DNA from: Orbilia blumenaviensis
Lineage: Eukaryota; Ascomycota; Orbiliomycetes; Orbiliales; Orbiliaceae
DNA: 64,000 nt
Assembly: GCA_036872755.1 (NCBI GenBank)
Contig: JAVHNS010000001.1
Coordinates: 1,550,001-1,614,000, forward strand
Direction of reading: 5' to 3'
Notes under the pieces: model-generated
The model's input: only the letters and a program-made list of their open reading frames with translations
Databases searched by the model: none
Told to the model about the DNA's origin: nothing
Shown: positions 25,731-37,000 of the stretch, piece by piece
Numbering within the stretch: position 1 is the first letter of the stretch
Layout: the number at the start of each line of letters is the position of its first letter
Translations under genes and position numbers: made by a program

Positions 25731-28700
25731 ACTCATACAATAAAAAGTCAACAAAAGATATCCTCGGGAATAGCTCCTTATTTTGCCTACCCGAACATGC
25801 AATTTCTTCATCGCCTGTTCATATCGAAATTTTTTTAATAAATTTGTATACCACCATTGATTGCATCTTTAGCAACCACAAAATCGGCTTGGGGGTTTCA
25901 GTTCATTTCCAAATTATTGTATAACCTACATTTTTCTTTTTACACTCTTGGGCGCTCATGTACTTCACACGGAGGCTTTCGTTCTTTTTTCCCCTCTTAC
26001 TCTGCTTACATTCACATTGGCCCTGTTCAAGGCGTATTTTGGAGTCGTGTCTGCATTCATTGGAGGTGGGGCAGATTAGGCGCATTGTTGTTTTCTTACG
26101 AATCTTCTTCTTCAGTCGTTTCTTTTGGTTTAACGAGTTTTACCATACCATGTAGAGGTAGCGCGCGCACCGACATTTTCAAAAAACAAAAAAGTCATGA
26201 TGGTCCTGGGGAATTTAACGAGTTCTGATTCGATTTCTTTGATATCATTTTCGCTTGAATGTGAAGGCTTATCCTTGGATCCAACTAGTGTTGTTTTTTT
26301 GGTTGACCAGCCCACAGTTGGCCGGATCGACGAAGCACTGTCGTACGAGGCGCAACTAACCTCATTGCAACGGTCCCTGCTTGCCCATTCCGGCCAATCT
26401 GCGGACCCTATTGCATCAAAAACCTTCAGAGTTTCACAGCTAGTTGACATGTTTTGCTCCAAACTCAACCCATCGCATTCCTTCTCGAAGGTTAGAAAGC
26501 TTCGATCTGGCTTCCTGTTCCTATCGAGGCGGGAAGGGGGGGACAAACTTTTAGTTCCGCAGAAATACAGTACCGTCATCCAAGTGCCGGGTACTGCGTC
26601 GTCACTTCGGTGTACTGCCTTGAACAAGGCGAGTGCATTGAGAGAGGGTCGGACACTGACTCAGGAGCCCGCCCGTCTTTTGCTAGATAGCTTGGCAGAA
26701 GGGAAAACTTGGCTGGTCGTTTCTGTCCCCGAATCATAAATCTGCAGGAGGAATTTGGAGAACACCGAGGCCGTGAGGAAAGCGATGAAGTTTTCAGCTC
26801 CCAGCCCTGATGTTTCTGCCCGGAACACTCTCGATCTCGAGAATGGAAAAAAAAAAATGCCGCCCAGAATTTCCGTAGAAACGAGCGGGCTAGCTCCTAT
26901 TGGCTTCGAAAGGCCCCGCTGACCCGAAGTTGGCCCGTATTTCGGACATGGGTTTGTGTTTGGTTATATCAATTAATCTACGCGGTTCGATGACAACGGA
27001 TCCATGGGCTGTCGAGGGTACGGTTAGCAGGATCGCAACGTCCCCCGTAGCTCAAGGTCACCAATACTAATAGCTCAATTGTGGGAACTTGTTTCGCAGG
27101 CCGTTTTAGCGTCAAAGCTAGTGCCAACCAGCGAGGCCTGCACCATTTTTCATGAGAAACGCAGGCTCGAGCGTGCAAGTTCACTAAAAGGGACTCAAAA
27201 GAAGGAACGTGATCGATCCTGTAGCACAAAGCAGATCAGTAACTTAGGCCCTTTCTGGAAAAGATGGCTGTATCTGTGTCTCGATACGAACGGGCGGTCT
27301 TGGCGCTGTGGGCGGAATATTAATTCCCAGGTATCTATTCCTCATATGGTTTCGTAGTTACTTAGTTGGATGTTACTAAGATGTTAGGCGGTCGTCTACC
27401 ATCGCCTGTACTATGCGGTTTTGTAATTGTTTATACATAAAGTTTATTTTATGATCCAGGTCACGGTTCGGCAACCGAATGCGGGCTTATTCTTGGCCCA
27501 CTGTTGGCGATAGTGGCTCAAGTAAAGAGTGGAATCGAAAAAGTTAAGCCAAGAAAAAACTCAGATTGTCTTCAAGACGCGAATAGTGAATCTCGAATCT
27601 TTTCAAAATAGCATTTTGGTGAACGCCAAGAGGTGGGAAAGCTCGAAAGAGGCACAGGAGTCTGACTTGGCCATATTATTTTCGGAAGGTCAGTGTTATA
27701 CGGGATGTCGTGCGAATGCAATTCGGATCCTATAATTGAAGGCCGGAGAGCTTTGCCGAGAAATTTTCTGATACATCATTGATATCTATACATGGCAGTG
27801 CAGGTACAAGGGTGTTGATACAGGGTGGATTCTTGTTACCACTACGTGATTTGCTTCGTAGGGCGGGTATCTGCAAAGGAACTTTTTCTGATTAGACCCC
27901 ACCGTAGTCCCACAAAGGATACATGACAGTAGCGTATCTTGCCTCGATTTGACAGGCAATAGATTGGCGGACTAAGTTTGATTACTATTTTTTGGCACGG
28001 ACCGACACGAAACTCTGATCGATATCTTCGATCCCGTCGATGGTATATGTGCATTACGTCTTAGTTCTATTTAGAACGAGAGTTTATTGTGAAATTGTCC
28101 ACTATTAAAGTCATGTACTTGAGTAGATATCGTCATTGGTAGGTCATACGTCGAATTGCACCCCACGATGTCTTCGAATTTACGTTCTCCGCGGACGGCT
28201 TTTGACGAACAGAAACATTTTGGGATGAAATTAACAAGAACGGTTAGTCGAAGTCGTGAATCGAATCGAATCGTCAAAGCTCTCGATTGTGAATCACATT
28301 GACCCCCGAACCGCCCTCTCGACCGAGACGAATGTTAGCATATGTATGGAAGCTTCGAAACTTAGGGTTGATTGTCTTGTCTTGTATGTTTAACCTGCCG
28401 CCGCTTGTGTACCGAATACTCATGCATCGATTAGTTTACCTAAGAAGAAAGGTTGGCTAGGAGGTAATGTAGTTTGTCGGAAAGGTTGCACAAATTTACG
28501 GCGTTTCCCCACCCACACAAACCAACTGACACTTTCGCGGAAGCAGGGCGAGCTAACAGGCCCGGTCCATCTGGGATATCGTCTGGGAAGCCTATTTTTG
28601 CATGAGCCATGACCAGGGCCTAGGGAGGTTGCCATTGGAGCCATGAAATGCATTGATGCTAGGACAAGTAACTGATCCTTGCTTCCGACCGAAATTGTTC

Positions 28701-31691
28701 GCATCAAAACTCTCATCCAACAGAAACCTAAGGATTCCGACTGATCCGTGATCGATAATGTCGGCTTTCAAATTTGCAAATTGTGCAAAAAAGCCATTCA
28801 AAAAAATTTTCCCACCCAAAAGCCATCCAACACGCCGTTATTACGTATGCAAGGTTTGACGGACAGACGTTCCTATTTAATGCAGTTCCGGATAAAGGAA
28901 ATTCCGATACTCTCTTCTGATTCGTCTGTAGAATGCGGGGAGATTGTTATGGACAAAATTGTTGGATATGACCCTGTTAAAACCGCCTTTTCCCATCTCG
29001 CTACCTGTCTTTTTCCAATTCATCCAAGCGATAGATCGGGTTGGATGCTGCTAGGGTATGCGGAAGTCTAGATTGGCCACCCCCAAACTAAATAAAATGG
29101 CCGCTGAATGTCAACCAAATATGCAACACAGAAACTGGGCAACACGCTAAACCTTTGGTGGAGATGTCCGAACGTTCATCGGAATCGGTGATATGAAGTG
29201 ATGCTCTTTCCACTCTATGTCGGGAATTCGCAACTGGGCGTTTAAGATGTGGATTCATAAAATTTCGGATTATTGTCTGTGCTTTTCCTGTTTTGATGTG
29301 GGTGGCAATCTCAAAAGTTTGGGACTCATGGAGTGTTCCGTGGTTCGGATCGAGAGGTACCTAAGTAGCAGTATCAATATCAAATTTAGTGCAAACGTCG
29401 TGTGTGTCTCCTTGGATATACTTTTTTCAGCTTCATATCCCGTCAGCTGCATCGACATGTATGGTCACGATAATTCAAAAGATATCACGCCACTTTTTCT
29501 ACCCTTCCTTCATCTTGAAAAGCTGCGTAAAACGTGGTCAAAACGCGGGGGGTGTGGATGTAAGTTTCGTAAAATTGTGGGACCCTCTTTTCGCTATTTG
29601 TAGTTATCACAGTGCTTCAGCGTTTCAATCTGTACCCGTTACTTGCATTTTCTCAGCCTCACCGTTCTGACTCGCATAATAATCTCCTGAAGCCGTGTAA
29701 CAGTAACTGGAGCTTCTACTAGTGCTAACGGTGTGTCCGATGCGTCAGGATTATTGAGGGGAGCAGAAAACAAGGCGGATCCTGGCAAGGTGGAGATATC
29801 CATGGAGTTTATCGAGGAAAAGGAGATGGGTTGATCGTGAAACTTAAACCAGGTTGTGTAGCCATTTTCTTGAAGTTTCAAGTATCTCCCATCTTCGATT
29901 TTCGAGTGGTGACCAGGGTTTTGGTGTCTGTATGTAATCCGAATGACAATATTCTCGATGGCAAATGCCGCTCGGGTAGCTAGTGGGATTTGCGACTCGA
30001 GTCGACAACTTGCAAGCACGGACACTTGGTACAGAAAAACAACAACCAGTTTGCCAGTCTCCTCTTCGCACTGACCTCCTTTTGCCAAGCTGATCCACTG
30101 GCCTTTCTCGTCTATCGACTAGTTGGGTTGGATGGCCGTGCCCATGAACGCAACATTATTTGTCCGCGTATCGGGGACGAGATAATGTATTTCTGATGAT
30201 CTGGTTGGTTTTAGTAAGGTGGCAGGTGAGGGTTCGTACATGATGCATATGCGGAGACCACCCCCGTGGTCCCTTTTTTATTCAAAGAGTACTCTGTACA
30301 TAAAAATAATGTGCAAGTTCGTCGTCATTCTCTTCATCGGATCCATATATGGACCTCGTAGCGAGACTGGCACGATAATTCGTGTGCGTAATATGCATAT
30401 GGGTGGTTGGTTATTGATGCGTTATCGTTGTTATTGCAGGATCCTAGCTGCAGTGGAAACGAATTAATTAATCATCAAGGTGTTGCTCTAGTGTTCGATA
30501 TAAGATATACCGATTTGCCGAGTAAGCCGGGTGCATGCATGCCTGGCTTGCGGGGAAAGGGAAGGGGATATGGGGATAAATCCGGGCCATATCATGGATA
30601 GATGGAGCTGCAGCGCCGTTCTTTGGTTAGGATGCAGATTCATGCAGGCAAGGGGATCCTCAACCCTTTTTTTGACACGGCCGTTTTCTCAAAGAAAATA
30701 TGGGGAAGTTGAGGTACGTGTGTAGGTATGTATCACGGGGGACGTTCAACCTGGGTACACCTCTTCGACAGTTGCTGGTTTAGGCTTTAAACGGAAGCTC
30801 TCCGAGTGGGTGGTCCCTGGTCTCAGGAATCATGCAGTATCGAGGGCTGCAGAATGGTGGCACGGGCTGACTTGAGGGGCCGGGGGTTTTCATTGCCACA
30901 AATGTATCCTTGAGAACCCCATACTAATAGCGATGGCATTTGAGCTCAGGATGCAGGCTGAGTATAGAGGCGGCGGCTAGTTAGCGCACGTGGGCAGCAA
31001 AATATGGGGTGACCAGAGGCGCCCCGTTAGTCGGTCCTGCCTCACAGCTCGGCTTGGATGGGTCTCGTGCCAGACACCACTACATTGATGGCTAGAGTGG
31101 TCTCGATCTGTAGCCAAGTAGGAACACTCAGATAATTACGCTCGATCTCCCAGAGATCAAGATATCCCCAGACTCCATAAAAGTTTTCTTGGTGGCTGCA
31201 CTCAAAATTAGAAATTGGAAATTCGATCTTTTAAGCCGCGAGCCGAAGTTGAGTCTAAACAACCGAGGAAGAGTGACTTTTGAGGCATGTTGTTTTCATA
31301 TGATTGATATTCACAGGATCTCTATTGGAGTGCGCGGATGCGGGTAACGACGCATTAACAAATGGGGATATGGATGAGATTGACGGTTATGTATTAGGAT
31401 GTGTAGGTTAAACGGAAACCCGGCGACGACGGACGGACAAGTGGAAACCAGACGCCTTTGCTATCAAACTTACTAACGATGATCCAAACAGCAAGATTAA
31501 GGGACAAAGAATGAAGTCAATGAACAAGAAGGGTATACGTATGTGAGTATATGTGTCTTAACGGTGTGCAGGATCACTGGCCAATGGAAGACGCTTTGCG
31601 GATCGGAGCGTTAGACAATACGTAATTGCTGCAAGAAGCTGTCGAACTCAATAGTGATTTCCGCTACAAGGGCATGCAGTGTATCGATGTT
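25731..31691. other. 6-kb gene-poor region
   Basis: It starts with the probable 3' UTR of the C2H2 gene. Overlapping frames on both strands near 26130-26739 (165 and 180 codons) are the longest, but neither shows a domain or joins to other exons. Nothing else is supported: no tRNA, no transposon proteins and no clear repeats. Confidence 0.45.
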
Positions 31692-32635
31692 TTACTCTCC
31701 ACGACAAATTGCAATGAATTCCTGTTCATTAACTAGATTTTTATGGTTTTAGCAGGTTTATCTCAGGATGTCTGAGAGAGGGTATTGGGGCTTACTCAAT
31801 CCATCTCCATCTAGATCAAACTCTTCGATCATCGCCCGAATTTCCTCCTCCTCCAAATTTTCTCCGATGTCCTTAGCAATCCTCCTGAGGTCAGCAATAC
31901 TAATGCCACCCTTGCCATCTTCGTCAAACATCGTATATGCTCTTCTAATCTCCTCCAAAGGGTCTCTGCTTAGCATTTTTTGCGTGGCCACGGTGATAAA
32001 GTCTTCACGGCCGATTAGAAGCCTGGTGGAGTTTCCAGATGTAGGAGCAGGGTAACGATGAAGAATGGAGAGGAGTTCGGATTTGGGGATGTCTTCGAAG
32101 CCAAGGGCCCGTAGGGCAACCTTGAGCTCATGGAAGTCTATCCGCTGGTCTTTGTCCATATCGAATAGGCCAAACTACAGCACCCCATGTTAGCCAGCAT
32201 ATCTAAGTTTGAGATTTGGCTACCGTAATTTATATCGACAATAGATAGCTTTAAATGGCAATCTGGAGGTTCATATAAACATACAGCCTCGTTGATCTCT
32301 TCCCTCTGTTCCTCGCTTAGCTCTCGAGCTGCAATCCCGCCATTTGTCTGATGTTGGTGTGACTGATGGTGTGAACCTCCAGACCCGACACCACCAGAGC
32401 CGCCTCCAATCGTGGACCGGCCGAACAGAGCACCAGCGGGAGCACCAGCAGGCATCGGTCTTGACGACGGACCTGGACCTCCAGATGGCGAATGCGATCG
32501 CTGAGGCTGCTTTTGTGCGGCTATAGTCCCAACCTGTGGGGCTTGCGACGAGGAAGTGGGCTGCTGTGCAGGTCGTCGGGATCGAGGGTTTGGGGCTTGC
32601 GGTTTAGAGGAAGTCGCAACTGAAGTGGCGAACAT
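31692..32635 (-). CDS. CDC31: Centrin Cdc31 with a long N-terminal extension
   Basis: EF-hand calcium-binding protein of the spindle pole body; in yeast also part of the TREX-2 mRNA-export complex with Sac3. Three exons (32635-32285, 32174-31796, 31732-31692) give 256 residues. Centrins are usually about 160-170 residues; the excess is a Ser/Gly/Pro/Gln-rich N-terminal tail of about 100 residues. ELSEEQREEINEAF then begins the centrin core. Loop 1 (DMDKDQRIDFHE) and loop 4 (DLDGDGLINEQE) have canonical calcium ligands. Loop 2 is lost and replaced by a Pro/Ser/Asn insertion (YPAPTSGNSTRL). Loop 3 (DEDGKGGISIAD) has Lys at position 5 and Asp at position 12. The end, EFIAICRGE, follows the centrin pattern. 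It is divergent from NUP145 with a shared 1.4-kb spacer. Confidence 0.9.
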
Positions 32636-33111
32636 TTAGGCGCACATGTAGGTGGGGTGAAGCTCTATAGGCAGTCGGATGGAGTTGGCTATGTAGCAAT
32701 GGTGGTGGTGGTGGTATAGAGTAATAGTGGTAGTGGCGCAGATGTGCACTTAAGGAATAGTCGTTGCGACTTCTTTATTGGGTGATGAGATGTCTTGATC
32801 TGTGGACCTGCGATTTGGGGTCGTCGCTTTGCTGGTGTGGATGTTGGTGTTTCGGCGCTCGCTTGTGGTTGACGCGTTTTTGATGGGACAAACGCGTGCA
32901 AGAGCACAACACAAACGTGACGATCCCACATGGTCCAAGCACCCTCCAACACAAATCGACAGGATGTTGGTATGCTCGAACTTGCCGCCCTAAACTATGG
33001 ATTCGAGTAAAGTATGCCTACTACCTAGGTAATTACCTGGTATGTTGTAATGAACGGGGAAAATGCATTAGATTCGAGGCTATGGTGGGAAAAGTGTCCA
33101 AGGTGAATTTT

Positions 33112-33160
33112 TAGGCTAGTCCTGGTCAACAGCGTCTGGGACCGAGACTAGGCTAGTCCT
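33112..33160. repeat. 12-bp direct repeat in the divergent promoter
   Basis: TAGGCTAGTCCT occurs at 33112-33123 and again at 33149-33160, 37 bases apart in the same orientation. A paired factor-binding site is possible. Confidence 0.7.
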
Positions 33161-33210
33161 AATGACTACACAATTTTTTTAAAACGCTATAATGGTGATA
33201 GGCAGCAAGC

Positions 33211-33233
33211 TGGATCCTTTAGAGGAGGATCCA
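33211..33233. repeat. 8-bp inverted repeat TGGATCCT...AGGATCCA
   Basis: Arms 33211-33218 and 33226-33233 are exact reverse complements with a 7-base spacer, midway between the CDC31 and NUP145 starts. Confidence 0.7.
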
Positions 33234-34049
33234 ATAAGCAGATTCTGAAGCGTCTATAGTCAGGTGACTTGTTAATCGACCGGCCCAGACCCATCTATAG
33301 ACACTTGACAGCAGTTGACTCAGCAGGATTCAGCAGCTCATCGCATCGCATTGGCTGCTCCAGCGAATGGCCTGACAGCAAATGCACCTTTTGTACCTGA
33401 CCAGGCCATGCATAGCTACCTTTAAGTATGATATGGCTGTCGTTCATTTATATTCAGGATCCAGGCGTGTTGTACGATTAGTCATCCAACACCTCCCGCA
33501 ACGCTTTATATTGGCGGGCTTTTCTTAGCGTGTGGCCATCCAACCTCACACGCAAACCACCTCACTCCAACCTCTCCGCTTCAACCACATCTCATCCTCC
33601 CATCTCATCAGCTGGGTAGCGATTATCATCATCAAAGACGGCATAATACCCTCTCGGTCGTCTTTCTCTTCGCCTTATTATACGTTCCCTTCGCCCAGGC
33701 GTCCTTGAATTAACATTTTTTAGCATCCACCTTTTTCTCCCATCCTGTTTTGTTATTTCTCCTTTCCGATCAGTTGTCGAGTTGATCGCGAATTTTTTTT
33801 TATATTTTTTTTTTTTCCAATATAAGGTCGCCGAACCCTCGCCTGTCACAACTACGTCGAGTGTCGGTCCTGTTGAACCTATATCGAGATATAGCGCTGA
33901 AAGAAACGCGCCTCAAAAGGCATTGAGAAGCCTCATCCTCGACCTCGCAGAGCGGCGATCTTTAAGCGCGTGTCACTCCCAACCTTCACGACTCGCGCGT
34001 ATTTTCTTCACAACCTCACTCTCAATTGACTAATTAGCTATCTTTAACA

Positions 34050-37000
34050 ATGTTTTCCGGAGGTGGCTTCGGAGGTGGTGGCTTCGGCCAAAACCAACAG
34101 CAGCAGCAGCAGCAACAGCAGCAACCAAGCGGCGGATTCGGTTCAAATCCTACTGGTACTGGGTTCGGAGGTGAGTACGATTGTTTCATTTCCCCTTCCT
34201 TCACAATCACCAATCCCACATATCCCTTTTGTATACAAAATACTCTCGCTGTTGTGACTCAGCACGTTTCCGATTATGTCTAACGGATACCCCGTGGGGA
34301 ATCCTGCAGGCTTCGGTCAAACGACACAAAACCAATCGGCGGGTTTCGGTTCCACGGGCTTCGGCGCGAATACCCAATCGGCGGGGTTCGGTTCAACTGG
34401 TACGTACAGGAAGCGACGAGACTTTCTGAATATTCTCTATTTCGACTTGTCAGCTTCTTGGCCGGTTTTGTCACTATCGAATCTTTCAAAGGCTCTCGAG
34501 TTTAGGGAGCTTGGTTGAGATCAACAAGAACGACGAAAAGTATCCTTGGAGAGTCTGAACAGCCGATCCGTCAAAGTCGGAATGTCGTCATTCATAAATT
34601 CTCGACGTGGCGGGAAACCTGGGGGACAAAACTCTCCAAGCCGAGGCGGTTTGCAGTCTTCAAAATGGGCATCTCAAAAATCTAACTCTTCTTCTATGAC
34701 TACAGGATTTGGTGCATCTGCGGCAGGCGGCTTCGGCCAGAATAAGGGTTTCGGAGCAACGCCTGCAACGACTAGCGGTGGCGGCCTGTTCGGATCCAAT
34801 ACAGCGACGACATCAGGTTTTGGAGCTGGGACTGGGGGTGGAGGAGGATTTGGTACGGGAACTACAGGAGGTACGGGTTTCGGTGCGTCAGCTACAGGTA
34901 CTGGACTCTTTGGCTCAAAACCCGCAACCACAGGTTTTGGCGGGACTACTGGTGGAGGTATTTTTGGTGGCAGCACTACTGGAAATACTGGTGGTGGATT
35001 TGGAGCCGCCCAGACTACGGGCAGCGGATTTGGCAATGCCGCGGCTGGAAGCAGCAATCTCCAACCACCCGCCCAGGGTACTGCGACATCTCCATTCTCT
35101 CCCTTCACTGAAAAAGATGCTGCTAGTAGCATGACCAATCATTTTCAGACCATCTCTTTCACAGATCCCTACAAAAACTGGAGCTTAGAGGTAAGTTTCT
35201 AACAGTCTGGCCTTTCTGAATAATCTAACGTTTAAATTTGTAGGAACTTCGACTCCAAGACTACATGCAAAACCGGACAAAGGCTGCCGGACCATCTGGA
35301 TTTGGGTCTGGGGGCGCTGGATTTGGGGCTTTTGGGCAGCAGCAGCAGCAGCAACAGACTACTGGAGGATTTGGACAACCCCAGACTACGAGTGCTGCTG
35401 GCGGGGGGCTCTTCGGAACGGCTTCTAATGCTACTAATACAGGTTTCGGTGCAGCAGCGACTGGCGGTTTTGGTACCACTGGCGCTGCCGCTGGGGGACT
35501 CTTTGGTCAACAGAAACCTGCAGGCACTGGCATCTTTGGAAGTAGTACCACTGGCACTGGAACCGGAGCTGCAACTGGTGGATTGTTCGGAGCTCAGAAC
35601 AATACTGGAGCTGGATTCGGTAATGCAGGTGCCACTGGTGGCTTTGGACAGGCAGCTCCGAGTACAGGAACTGGATTGTTTGGTGCTCAGAATCAGCCAA
35701 AGCCAGCAGGGTTTGGGACTGGATTTGGTAGCACAACAACAGCAGGCGGTTTTGGTCAGCCTGCTACTGGAAATACTCTCTTCGGGCAGCAGCAACAACC
35801 AGCCGCTTCAGCGGCTACCGGGACTGGTGGGTTATTTGGCACCACACCGCAGACTACTGGTGGTTTCGGACAACAGGCCACGGGTGCTTTTGGCGGCGGC
35901 GGAGGGTTTGGGGCCCAGAATACACAGCAGCAACAGCAACCTGCTACTGGTTTCGGAGCTTTCGGTCAGGCTGCAGCCCAAACCCCGGCGAAGCCAGCTT
36001 TCGGAGGATTTGGCGGTGCCTCAACAACTCCTGCCCCGGCAGCAGGTGGTGGATTGTTTGGACAGACGCAGCAGGCGCAACAGCCAGCAGCAGGCGGTGG
36101 GCTCTTCGGCAATAATAAGCCCTTTGGTGCAACAGCTACACCCGCTACTGGTGGACTCTTTGGTCAGCAGCAAGCTCAACAGCCTGCCCAAACCGGAGGA
36201 CTTTTTGGACAGCAACCAGCAGCTGCTGGAGCGGGCGGTTTGTTTGGTCAACCACAGCAAACAGCTCAGACCGGTGGCCTTTTTGGAAACCAGCCGAAAC
36301 CTGCTGGCCTTTTTGGACAGCCTGCCCAACCTGCTGCTAATGGCGGTGGTCTGTTTGCTGGGGCAGCTACTCAACCTCAAGGCTCTTCGCTATTTGGGCA
36401 GCCAGCGCAAAATACAGGCGTTGGTTTCGGGCAGTCATCTGCCGGTGGCCTTTTTGCTGGTGCTAACCAACCTGCTCAACAAGGATTCGGAGCGAGTCTT
36501 TTCCAGTCTCAACAAATGCAACAACAACAACAGCAAATGCCACAGGCACTGACAGCCTCGATTATGGATCAGAGGCCTTACGGAAATATCTCTCTCCTCG
36601 ATGCCTCGTTGGCCGCTAGCACAGCCCCCAGTCTCCTGGCGACACCTGTTTCAGGAGCAAAGAAAAAGGCTGCCATGATTCCTCACAGCAAGATCGCTCC
36701 TCGACAGCCTGCTTTAACCCCTAGAGTCGCATCGCCGTTCTCTAGATCATCCCTTGGAACATCTTCCCCTATGGCTGGTGGGAGCCTTGGTAGAACATTT
36801 ACTGGCAGTTCTAGCAGGATCGGGCTCGGCGGATCCGTCTTCGACTCAGCGGGTACCAGTGACGATTCTATCCTTAACACTTCTGCCTTCACGCCTGGTG
36901 GGAATCGCTCCAATAGCTTGAAAAGGCTTGTTATTGATAGGAACCTAAGGGATTCGGACCTGTTTGTTAAGGAAGGAGAGACCAAAGCTATTAAAGCTGC

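Larger units (their letters stand above)
32636..34049. promoter_or_regulatory. Shared divergent promoter region of CDC31 and NUP145
   Basis: The two genes start back to back here. The centre holds a 12-bp direct repeat TAGGCTAGTCCT (33112-33123 and 33149-33160) and an 8-bp inverted repeat TGGATCCT/AGGATCCA (33211-33233). The right part (33530-34049) is a pyrimidine-rich leader toward NUP145. The left part (32636-32760) is a GGT/ACC-rich leader toward CDC31. No TATA box stands out on either side. Confidence 0.45.

Noticed and set aside
26130..26739. Overlapping 165- and 180-codon frames on opposite strands
   Set aside because: No domain, no splice partner, no promoter features; overlapping frames of similar length suggest chance.
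35302..36552. 416-codon second frame and opposite-strand Ser/Pro frames within NUP145
   Set aside because: Shadows of the FG repeat codons; only the GLFG frame continues into the autoproteolytic domain.
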